NCBI GenBank assembly: GCA_021732945.1
Contig: JAKFWB010000447.1
Coordinates: 1 to 6,132, forward strand
Origin: Porphyrobacter sp.
GTDB lineage: Bacteria; Pseudomonadota; Alphaproteobacteria; Sphingomonadales; Sphingomonadaceae
Direction: 5' to 3'
DNA: 6,132 nucleotides
The notes below the pieces were generated by a model that was given only the letters and a program-made list of their open reading frames with translations, did no database searches and was not told the origin of the DNA. Positions 1-5,565 of the stretch are shown here, in pieces (positions within the stretch are counted from its first letter, which is position 1; each line of letters starts with the position of its first letter). The position numbers and the translations under genes were made by a program.

Positions 1-546
1 GCACCTACCGGCAGTTTGCCGCTGTGGGCGCGCAGGTCCGCAAGGGCGAGCGCTCGACCACGGTGGTGTTCTGGAAACAATTCCAACGCGGCGATGCTGA
101 CAATGGCACAGGCGAGGTCAACGGGTCAGGCGGCCATGACGGCGATGATCGCGACGACGGACATGGCCGTCCGCGCTTTGTGGCCAAGGGTTACGCGGTC
201 TTCAACGCAGCACAGGTCGATGGTCTCGATCTGCCGGCACGGCCAGTCTTGTCTGAAACCGCGCGCATCCAGGCTGCCGAGGAGTTCTTCGGCAACCTTG
301 GTATTTCCATCCGGGTCGAGGGTGATCAGGCCTGCTATGTGCCCAGCCTCGATGTGGTGCGGATGCCACCGTTTGAGCGCTTCCGCAGTGCCGAGGTTCA
401 CGCCGCGACGACCGCGCACGAATGCGCTCACGCCACCGCAGCGAAGCATCGGTTGGACCGCAATCTGTCAGGGCGTTTTGGTTCAGAAGCCTATGCGGCG
501 GAAGAATGTATTGCCGAACTGACGGCGTCCTATGTGATGGCGGATC
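1..546 (+). pseudogene. ArdC-family antirestriction protein fragment, truncated at both ends
   Basis: ArdC proteins are plasmid-borne ssDNA-binding proteins that protect incoming DNA from restriction. They have an N-terminal DUF1738 domain and a C-terminal zincin-like metallopeptidase domain. The frame is open from base 3 (TYRQFAA...) with no visible start, so the 5' part lies outside the window. The end of the N-terminal domain is visible (VRKGERSTTVVFWKQF), then an Asp/Gly/His-rich linker, then GYAVFNAAQVDGL. The zinc-binding HECAH motif is at 417-431, followed by HRLDRNLSGRFGSEAYAAEE and IAELTASYVMAD, where the Glu of EEC..AEL is the usual third-ligand region. Family-like sequence stops at about 546. 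The frame stays open to a TAG at 714-716, but those last ~56 codons (rich in R, H and C) are antisense to a transporter gene start and do not look like ArdC. The normal C-terminal segment is missing, so this is probably a non-functional remnant. The family call is confident; the function of this copy is doubtful. Confidence 0.8.
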
Positions 547-659
547 GCCGGCAGCGAGCCCGCGAAGATGACAACGCCCATCATGCCGTTCACCCAAGCG
601 AATGCCGGAGTGCCGGATGTCGGGAGGCGTGTCGGTTCGTCAGTAGGCGTGTCGGTCAT
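546..659 (-). pseudogene. N-terminal stub of an EamA/DMT-type transporter
   Basis: Read on the minus strand from ATG at 659, the sequence gives MTDTPTDEPTRLPTSGTPAF, then AWVNGMMGVVIFAGSLPA. This is a short polar N-tail followed by a hydrophobic segment. The 'NG..GV.IF.GSLPA' pattern matches, from memory, the first transmembrane helix of EamA/DMT-family permeases, which are often encoded divergently from MocR-type regulators. After about codon 38 the similarity ends, and the frame runs antisense through the ArdC fragment. Only the start of the gene survives, so no functional transporter can be made. The 79-bp divergent spacer to the MocR gene and the dyad within it support the idea that this was the regulator's target gene. 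The family assignment rests on a short segment and is therefore moderate. Confidence 0.55.
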
Positions 660-706
660 CAACGCGACATAGCCTTGATCGGACAGGTAGCGGAAGGTAC
701 GGTACG

Positions 707-728
707 ATACAATTAGAGATAACTGTAT
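707..728. promoter_or_regulatory. 22-bp dyad, candidate MocR operator in divergent promoter region
   Basis: The arms are ATACA-n-TTA and TAA-n-TGTAT around a 4-bp GAGA centre, so 8 of 9 bases per arm are complementary (the sixth pair mismatches). It lies between the regulator start (739) and the transporter stub start (659), where an autoregulating MocR protein would be expected to bind. TACAAT (708-713) inside the left arm resembles a -10 box for the regulator. I see no well-placed -35, and the resulting leader would be only about 20 nt. The dyad is seen directly; its role as an operator is inferred from position. Confidence 0.5.
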
Positions 729-738
729 TGGTTTTACC

Positions 739-2202
739 ATGACGCAGCCAGCCGGCACCTTCCGGGACACGTCGATTTTGGAAAAGCGCCATAGCGCAGC
801 TTCGACTGTTTCTGTTGACGCGCCGAGACGCGGGCGCTGCGGTTTGGTGGTTGAGCTAATCCGGGAGCGTATTGCTGGCCGCTCGCTTGTTGCCGGGGAT
901 AGGCTGCCGTCGGTTCGGGCGATGGCCCAACATCTCAGCGTTGCGCCGGCAACGGTCGTGGATGCCTATGATCGGTTGATGACAGAAGGCATTGTCCGGT
1001 CTCATCCTGGTTCCGGTTTCTTCGTGACGGGCGCAGCGCCTTCGTTCGCCCCAGCCGCGGTCGCGGCTGCCAAGCGTGCTGTCGATCCGTTCTGGGTGTC
1101 GCGGCAAGCGCTGGAGGCCGGGCAGCAAACGCTGCGCTTGGGCTGTGGCTGGTTGCCGCCCTCGATGATGCCACAAGTGCCGATTCGTCGAGCACTACGA
1201 AGATTGGGACGGGCTGATGAGGCCATGCTTGCAGAATATGGCTCGCCGCGCGGATCACTCACCTTGCGCAGGCGCCTCGCCAGGACCTTTGCTGTTGAAG
1301 GTCTACCGGTTGATCCAGACCAGATTCTGCTCACAGCCTCGGGTACGCAGGCCATTGATCTTGTCTGCCGACTTTTGTTGCGTCCCGGCGACCCTGTGCT
1401 TGTCGACGATCCCGGCTATTTTAATTTTCAGGCACTCTTGCGTGTCCACCGCGCTGAGATCATCGGTGTGCCAATGACGTCGACGGGACCCGACGTGGCT
1501 GCTTTCGAAGCGATCGTTACGGCACGGCGGCCCAGGCTCTACCTGACCAACTCGGCCATCCAGAACCCAACCGGCGCAACACTCGGCCCTGATGTCGCGC
1601 GCAGCCTGCTGCTAATCGCTGCCGCACACGATCTGGTCATCGTCGAGGACGACATTTTCGCGGAACTGGAACCCGAGCCATCGACGCGGCTCGCCGTACT
1701 GGACGGGCTTGCGCGCGTCGTGCGCATTGGTTCGTTCTCGAAGACCATCTCGGCTTCCGTCCGCTGCGGTTATGTCGCGGCACGGGGGGACTGGATTGAA
1801 GACCTCATCGATATCCAGGTCGCCAGCAACTTTGGCGGCCCGAGCCCGCTTGCTGCCGCGCTTGTTCATGACGTGCTGGGCGACAGCGACTACCGTCGAC
1901 ATGTCATTGCGCTGCGATACGCCCTGGATGACTTAAGGGCCCAGATTGGAGCGCGGCTCGAAGAGCTTGGCGTCCGACTCTGGCTTCAGCCGCGAGGCGG
2001 CTTCTTCCTATGGTGCCGCCTTCCTGAAGGCCTGGATGCCGGCGAGATGGCGAAATCGGCCCAGCGAAACGGTGTCGTGCTGGCACCGGGCGCCGCCTTC
2101 AGCCCTTCAAGAGAGTCTGCCGCGTTCATGCGCTTCAATGTCGCCCAAATGCAGGATCCGCGCGCCATCGATATTGTTGCCCGCGCGCTCAAGCGCATAT
2201 GA
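739..2202 (+). CDS. MocR-family transcriptional regulator (GntR wHTH + fold-type I aminotransferase domain)
   Basis: The 487-residue protein has the two-domain MocR architecture. The GntR-type winged helix-turn-helix spans about residues 33-97 (LIRERIAGRSLVAGDRLPSV, then LSVAPATVVDAYDRLMTEGI and the GSGFFV wing). A PLP-binding aminotransferase-like domain starts at about residue 110. Key residues are visible: ASGTQA (cofactor phosphate loop), the NPTG motif with N276, the E303-D304-D305 motif (pyridine-nitrogen Asp), the Schiff-base lysine K335 in SFSKT, and R465 in RFNV for the substrate carboxylate. All are retained, so the effector domain should bind PLP. Family members such as GabR and PdxR sense PLP or amino-acid-derived ligands and usually control a neighbouring transport or metabolic gene. 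Here the divergent neighbour is a truncated transporter, so the regulator appears orphaned. The ATG at 739 gives a typical N-terminus but has no clear Shine-Dalgarno. The exact ligand cannot be told from the sequence. Confidence 0.92.
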   Translation: MTQPAGTFRDTSILEKRHSAASTVSVDAPRRGRCGLVVELIRERIAGRSLVAGDRLPSVRAMAQHLSVAPATVVDAYDRLMTEGIVRSHPGSGFFVTGAAPSFAPAAVAAAKRAVDPFWVSRQALEAGQQTLRLGCGWLPPSMMPQVPIRRALRRLGRADEAMLAEYGSPRGSLTLRRRLARTFAVEGLPVDPDQILLTASGTQAIDLVCRLLLRPGDPVLVDDPGYFNFQALLRVHRAEIIGVPMTSTGPDVAAFEAIVTARRPRLYLTNSAIQNPTGATLGPDVARSLLLIAAAHDLVIVEDDIFAELEPEPSTRLAVLDGLARVVRIGSFSKTISASVRCGYVAARGDWIEDLIDIQVASNFGGPSPLAAALVHDVLGDSDYRRHVIALRYALDDLRAQIGARLEELGVRLWLQPRGGFFLWCRLPEGLDAGEMAKSAQRNGVVLAPGAAFSPSRESAAFMRFNVAQMQDPRAIDIVARALKRI

Positions 2203-2364
2203 GCGCTGCTCCTTTCTCGGCTTTCGTCCAGGTATCCTGCACCGAGTGGCATAGAGGAGGGGTGATCTATCAATCTGTTGTCACCATGTGCCGTGCCCGG
2301 ACACACCACTCCGGGTGTCGGCGAGTTGGGTTTGGGTTCAAAATCCTGAAGCTGAATGGCGTAA
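2203..2364. other. Non-coding spacer downstream of the MocR gene
   Basis: I see no convincing gene here. Short open frames exist but have unnatural composition. A weak hairpin (CCCGG at 2296-2300 pairing with CCGGG at 2311-2315, loop of 10) lacks a T-tract and cannot be called a terminator with confidence. A small GAGC/GCTC hairpin just after the MocR stop is equally weak. Confidence 0.5.
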
Positions 2365-2430
2365 TGATAATCGCGGTCTCATAATATGATATTCGCGGGC
2401 TTCATAGTTGATATTGGCGCGCATATCGCT
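2365..2430. repeat. Three 22-bp tandem direct repeats upstream of the DUF4143 ATPase gene
   Basis: Units begin at 2365, 2387 and 2409, an exact 22-bp period or about two helical turns. The conserved cores are TGATAATCGCGGTC, TGATATTCGCGGGC and TGATATTGGCGCGC; the first and second match at 12 of 14 positions, as do the second and third. The 8-bp tails are more variable. The array ends 12 bp before the ATPase ATG and contains AT-rich stretches (ATAATATGATAT at 2381-2392) that could supply a -10 element. Spacing in phase with the helix suggests cooperative protein binding, as at operators or iterons. That function is inferred. Confidence 0.7.
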
Positions 2431-2442
2431 TAACAAGTGCGG

Positions 2443-3696
2443 ATGACAGAAGCCAATCCGTCGCGTCCCTTGTTTCGTCGCTATGCCGAGGCCAAGGTGG
2501 CCACGGCACTCGAGGACACGCGCGTCGTGCTGGTCATTGGCCCGCGCCAAGCCGGCAAGACGACGCTCGTGCGCCGTTTCGTGACCAAAGACCGGCCCTA
2601 CCTCACACTCGACGATGATGCGACAGCTGAACAGGCACGCACCGACCCTGTAGCATTCGTACGCGGGCTGGGCGCTGCCGTCATCGACGAGATTCAGCGC
2701 GTTCCGCAGCTTCTGCTCGCCATCAAGCAAAGCGTCGACACAGATCCTCGGCCGGGTCGTTTCCTGCTGACGGGATCGGCCAATGTCATGGCCCTGCCAA
2801 AGGTTGGCGATTCCCTGGCGGGCCGCATCGCGACGGTCACGCTGTTGCCGCTGGCGCAGGCTGAGATCGAGCAGGCGCCCGGTCGGTTGATCGACCGCCT
2901 TTTTGCCGGCGAAAGACCTGTTCTGGAAGCACCGCCCGTCTATGGGGACGCTCTGGTTGAGCGTGTGATCACGGGCGGATATCCGGAAGCCTTGAAGCGC
3001 TCGACGGCATCCCGCCGCATCGCCTGGCACGAGGACTATCTGTCGACGGTTCTTGATCGTGACGTGCGCGACATCGCCGACCTCGAGCAACTCGCCAAAC
3101 TGCCGTTGCTGACGCGGATGGTGGCTGAGCAGACTGGCCAGCTCGTCAACAATCGTGCGATTTCCGTAGCGCTCGGCCTGTCGATCCAAACCGTCCAGAA
3201 ATATGTCAGCGTCCTCGAGCGCTTGTTCCTGCTGCGGACTTTGACACCCTGGTACACAAACCGACTGTCGCGCCTGATCAAGTCGCCCAAGCTGCATCTG
3301 CTGGACAGCGGATTGCTCGCCACATTGCGCGAGACAGACATGGACGCAGTCAAGGCAGATCGCACACGATTTGGGCCCTTGCTGGAGAACTTCGTCGTCA
3401 GTGAAGTCTTCAGGCTCCTGACCTGGAGCGACCGAAGTGCGACCGTGATGCATTTTCGCACGCGCGAGCAGGACGAGGTCGATCTCGTCCTCGAAGATAA
3501 GCGCGGCCGGATCGTGGCAATCGAAGTGAAGGCCGCTGCGACCTTGCGGCTCAAGGATCTTAATGGCCTTCGAAAGATTCAGGAGGCGGCAGGCGACAAG
3601 TTTGTTCGAGGGCTCATCTTGCACGACCATGATCGCGTAACGCCATTCGACGAGAAACTGCAGGGCGCGCCGGTGTCGCTGCTGTGGCAGATGTAG
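2443..3696 (+). CDS. AAA_14/DUF4143-family ATPase with PD-(D/E)XK-like C-terminal region
   Basis: This 417-residue protein is a full-length member of the widespread ATP-binding AAA_14 + DUF4143 family, whose cellular role is poorly defined. The AAA part holds the Walker A motif GPRQAGKTT (about residues 33-41), Walker B AVIDE followed by IQRVP (79-83), the sensor LTGSAN, and SLAGR (124-128) with a likely arginine finger. GGYPEAL then marks the DUF4143 region, which includes a helix-turn-helix-like stretch (AISVALGLSIQTVQKYVSVL). The C-terminus has the nuclease-like pattern E315...EVDL (D347)...AIEVKA (E361, K363), so a PD-(D/E)XK fold with intact acidic and Lys residues is likely. Nuclease activity is not established for the family. 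A GTG at 2437 in the same frame is an alternative start; ATG 2443 is preferred because MTEANPSRPLFRRY looks like a normal N-terminus. Neither start has a good ribosome-binding site. It is preceded by a 22-bp repeat array and converges with the TA operon. Confidence 0.92.
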   Translation: MTEANPSRPLFRRYAEAKVATALEDTRVVLVIGPRQAGKTTLVRRFVTKDRPYLTLDDDATAEQARTDPVAFVRGLGAAVIDEIQRVPQLLLAIKQSVDTDPRPGRFLLTGSANVMALPKVGDSLAGRIATVTLLPLAQAEIEQAPGRLIDRLFAGERPVLEAPPVYGDALVERVITGGYPEALKRSTASRRIAWHEDYLSTVLDRDVRDIADLEQLAKLPLLTRMVAEQTGQLVNNRAISVALGLSIQTVQKYVSVLERLFLLRTLTPWYTNRLSRLIKSPKLHLLDSGLLATLRETDMDAVKADRTRFGPLLENFVVSEVFRLLTWSDRSATVMHFRTREQDEVDLVLEDKRGRIVAIEVKAAATLRLKDLNGLRKIQEAAGDKFVRGLILHDHDRVTPFDEKLQGAPVSLLWQM

Positions 3697-3721
3697 GTTC
3701 GCATAATTGTCGTTATGGAAC
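3697..3721. promoter_or_regulatory. Bulged hairpin immediately after the ATPase stop codon
   Basis: GTTC + CATAA (with one bulged G at 3701) pairs with TTATG + GAAC across a 6-nt loop, giving nine base pairs that start right after the TAG. No run of T follows on either strand, so it is not a classical rho-independent terminator. It may instead be a 3'-end stabiliser, a dyad binding site, or a shared signal between the convergent ATPase gene and TA operon. The rest of the gap to 3787 is AT-rich and shows nothing else. Confidence 0.4.
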
Positions 3722-3787
3722 TAAAATATTGATATCGTTGTAAGTTTGCGGACATGTTGTCTCGCGCGTCAGCAGTCGCGTGTTTCA

Positions 3788-3955
3788 TCAATCTGACCGT
3801 CCCATTTCATCAGCGCCGAACGCTTCACGCTGCACAGACAGATCATCCGGGAAGCCGTATGGCAGGAAGTCCTCCGCGCTAAGCGCGGCAAGCTTTTCGC
3901 GCCAGGCTGCGAGAACGAACGGCGGCTTTTCCGTCGGTCCGATGCTCGCCGTCAC
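3788..3955 (-). CDS. Small hypothetical protein, third gene of the toxin-antitoxin operon
   Basis: A 55-codon frame starts with GTG at 3955 that overlaps the antitoxin TGA (GTGA), so reinitiation by the same ribosome is plausible. The product begins VTASIGPTEKPPFVLAAWRE, continues with KLAALSAEDFLPYGFPDDLS and ends in ADEMGRSD. It has a balanced, soluble and mildly acidic composition, with an aromatic centre (FVLAAW, DFLPYGF). G or C at third codon positions is high, as in the neighbouring genes, which supports real coding. I do not recognise a family. It could be an accessory factor of the TA module, or an unrelated small gene that uses the operon for expression. The stop is TGA at 3788-3790, and it converges with the ATPase gene 91 bp away. 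Confidence 0.6.
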   Translation of the reverse strand: MTASIGPTEKPPFVLAAWREKLAALSAEDFLPYGFPDDLSVQREAFGADEMGRSD

Positions 3956-4242
3956 GCCGCCTGCCTCTTGCCCGTCAGCTCGAAACCGATCGCCTTCATC
4001 ACGGCAAGCGTCGTCTCCAGCGTCGGATTGCCAGTCGCGCTCAGCGACTTGTAAAGCTGCTCGCGGGCGAGTCCTGTCTCCTTTGCGATCTTCGTCATGC
4101 CTTTCGCTCGCGCCACGACGCCGAGTGCGCTCGCGATATGACCGGCATCGCCGGTCTCCAGCGCATCCGCCAGAAAAACCTCGATCGCCTCGTCGCTCTT
4201 GAGCAGGTCAGCGGGATCGAAGGTGGTGAGCTTATCTGTCAT
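3952..4242 (-). CDS. Antitoxin, HI1420/HigA-like addiction module antidote (HTH)
   Basis: This 96-residue protein neutralises the toxin encoded just upstream and probably represses the operon. The N-terminus (MTDKLTTFDPADLLKSDEAI) matches the 'FD.A..L.....I..FL..AL' pattern of the HI1420 antidote family. It is followed by EVFLADALETGD and a Cro/C1-type helix-turn-helix (ARAKGMTKIAKETGLAREQL, then YKSLSATGNPTLETTLAVMK). The family's usual length is about 95-105 residues, so this copy is complete. Its ATG overlaps the toxin stop (ATGA), and its own TGA overlaps the GTG of the next small gene, giving a tightly coupled three-gene chain. The toxin-first, antitoxin-second order is normal for HigBA-like and HI1419/HI1420 modules. 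Confidence 0.93.
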   Translation of the reverse strand: MTDKLTTFDPADLLKSDEAIEVFLADALETGDAGHIASALGVVARAKGMTKIAKETGLAREQLYKSLSATGNPTLETTLAVMKAIGFELTGKRQAA

Positions 4243-4559
4243 GGCTCATTCTCCTGTTCAATGGCGAGGCGTTTCGCCTGCTTGATGTCCTGCTCCTGCG
4301 TGCTCTTGTCACCACCACAGAGCAGCATAACGATCTCTTCGCCAGACCGTCGGAAATAGACCCGGTAGCCTGGACTGTAGTGGATGCGCAGTTCGCTGAC
4401 GCCCTCCCCGACTGGGGAGACATCGCCGAGCAGCCCGTTCGCGACACGCAGGATGCGGGCAGCGATCAAAGCCTTGGCCTTCTGGTCCTTGAGCTTGCGC
4501 TCCCACTTCCGAAAAGTCTCGGTCTGCCGGATCGTTATCACCGGAAGAGTGTAATTCAC
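4239..4559 (-). CDS. Toxin, RelE/HigB-like addiction module killer protein (HI1419 type)
   Basis: The product is a 106-residue RelE/ParE-superfamily toxin; relatives mostly cleave mRNA at the ribosome. Diagnostic features are the N-terminal ITIRQTETFRKWERKLKD, the helix KAKALIAARILRVANGLLGD, the central strand motif GEGVSELRIHYSPGYRVYFR (with the R..Y.PGYRVY signature), and the C-terminal IVMLLCGGDKSTQEQDIKQA, where G.GDK.TQ..DI..A is typical of this subgroup. Two GTG starts are possible. GTG 4559 has a weak GGGA upstream. GTG 4541 gives a 100-residue protein beginning V-ITIRQT, which matches usual family N-termini (M-IxIRxT) better. The longer frame is listed, but the shorter may be right. 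The antitoxin follows with a 4-base overlap. The operon leader is cut short by an insertion sequence 64 bp upstream. Confidence 0.93.
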   Translation of the reverse strand: MNYTLPVITIRQTETFRKWERKLKDQKAKALIAARILRVANGLLGDVSPVGEGVSELRIHYSPGYRVYFRRSGEEIVMLLCGGDKSTQEQDIKQAKRLAIEQENEP

Positions 4560-4623
4560 AAATCACGATCCCGCAAGACACCGATCAAGCGCTCTCATGG
4601 GGATGTCGAACTTCCGAGGGAGG
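4560..4623 (-). promoter_or_regulatory. Short upstream region of the TA operon, between toxin start and IS3 end
   Basis: Only 64 bp separate the toxin start from the insertion-sequence end, so the native promoter must lie here or have been disrupted. On the minus strand, TTGATC (4583-4588) is a fair -35. The hexamer 17 bp downstream (TGATTT, 4560-4565) is a poor -10. If that pair is used, transcription would begin inside the first codons after GTG 4559, which would favour the GTG at 4541 as toxin start. The evidence is weak. Confidence 0.25.
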
Positions 4624-4650
4624 TGAACCGCGCCCGGTTTGCCTGAGGCC
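4624..4650. repeat. Terminal inverted repeat (outer end) of the IS3-family element
   Basis: The sequence starts TGAACCGCGCCCGGTTTGCC, with the 5'-TG tip typical of IS3-family ends, and lies 13 bp beyond the orfB stop codon. The partner repeat is not in the window, so neither pairing nor target duplication can be verified. The bases just outside (AGG/GAGG) could be one half of a 3-4 bp duplication. Confidence 0.65.
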
Positions 4651-4662
4651 GTTTGGGTTAAG

Positions 4663-5565
4663 TTATGCGGCCATAGCTGGCTGGTCTAGCATGGCGTAGT
4701 AGCGCTCCTCGGCTTCGGCGGGCGTGATATCGCCGATAGGTCGCATCAGGCGGCGGTGGTTGAACCAGTCGACCCACTCGAGAGTAGCGAACTCGACAGC
4801 CTTGAAGGATCGCCAAGGCCCGCGCCGATGGATGACCTCGGCCTTGTAAAGCCCGTTGATGGTCTCGGCGAGGGCATTGTCGTAACTGTCACCAACGCTG
4901 CCGACGGAAGGCTCGATCCCAGCTTCAGCAAGCCGCTCCGAGTACTTGATCGAGACGTATTGGGCGCGATCACTGTGATGCACCAGTCCACCGCGGCTAA
5001 CGGGCCTACGCTCGTGCAAAGCCTGCTCGAGCGCATCGAGCACAAAGCTCGCATGCGGCGTTCGTGATACGCGCCAACCAACGATCCGCCGGGCATAGGC
5101 ATCGATCACGAAAGCCACGTAGACGAAGCCCGACCAGGTGCTGACATAGGTGAAGTCAGAGACCCAGAGCCGGTTCGGCACCGGGGCATGGAACTGGCGG
5201 TTCACATGATCGAGCGGGCAAGGGGCGGTCTTGTCCGGCATCGTGGTCTTGATCGGCTTTCGGCGAATGACCCCGTGCAGCCCCATGACACGCATGAGCC
5301 GCTCGACCGTGTATCGCGCGACAGAGACACCTTCCCGGTTCATCTGGAGCCACACCTTGCGGGCGCCGTAGACCTTGAGATTGTCTTGGAAGACGCGGTT
5401 GATCGTTGGCCGCAACGCCGCGTCCCGACGCACCCTGGCTGAAAGCCTGGCAGGATCCATTTGCTTGGCCCGGTGATCGAAATAAGTGGAAGGGGCGATC
5501 GACAGCACCTTGCAGATCGGCTCTACCCCATAGGCTCCACAGTGATCGTCAATGAACGCGATCAT
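4663..5565 (-). CDS. IS3-family transposase OrfB (DDE integrase core), one-codon deletion at active site
   Basis: The 300-residue protein is of normal OrfB length. It starts MIAFIDDHCGAYGVEPICKV, followed by an HTH_21-like region (VYGARKVWLQMNREGVSVAR, then YTVERLMRVMGLHGVIRRKP). The rve integrase core contains D137 in WVSDFTYV, D199 in HHSDR and E234 in DNALAETINGLYK. The family normally reads SDRGSQYVS; here it reads SDRAQYVS, one residue shorter, so 34 rather than the canonical 35 residues separate the second Asp and the Glu. This may abolish catalysis. In IS3 elements the active enzyme is an OrfAB fusion made by -1 frameshifting. A TTTT run (minus strand, 5601-5598) in the overlap region could be the slip site, since the orfB frame is open from there (FCPGGARPPVKAM). 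However, the orfA stop upstream of it prevents fusion here. Confidence 0.92.
   Translation of the reverse strand: MIAFIDDHCGAYGVEPICKVLSIAPSTYFDHRAKQMDPARLSARVRRDAALRPTINRVFQDNLKVYGARKVWLQMNREGVSVARYTVERLMRVMGLHGVIRRKPIKTTMPDKTAPCPLDHVNRQFHAPVPNRLWVSDFTYVSTWSGFVYVAFVIDAYARRIVGWRVSRTPHASFVLDALEQALHERRPVSRGGLVHHSDRAQYVSIKYSERLAEAGIEPSVGSVGDSYDNALAETINGLYKAEVIHRRGPWRSFKAVEFATLEWVDWFNHRRLMRPIGDITPAEAEERYYAMLDQPAMAA

Noticed and set aside
547..716. C-terminal tail of the ArdC frame.
   Set aside because: It is open only by chance and overlaps the antisense transporter start and the regulatory region; its composition is not ArdC-like.
2296..2315. CCCGG/CCGGG hairpin as terminator of the MocR gene.
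   Set aside because: Only five pairs, a 10-nt loop and no T-tract, about 95 bp after the stop codon.
2320..2356. GGGTTCAAAATCC resembling the T-arm of a tRNA.
   Set aside because: No T-stem pairing, acceptor stem or anticodon arm could be built around it.
2199..2384. 61-codon plus-strand frame between the MocR and ATPase genes.
   Set aside because: No ribosome-binding site, unnatural composition, and it runs through the 22-bp repeat region.
2338..3630. A 430-codon open frame on the minus strand, antisense to the DUF4143 ATPase gene.
   Set aside because: It mirrors a GC-rich gene and lacks any recognisable domain. Its product is rich in Q, R, H and C in the way antisense frames usually are, while the plus-strand protein has clear Walker motifs.
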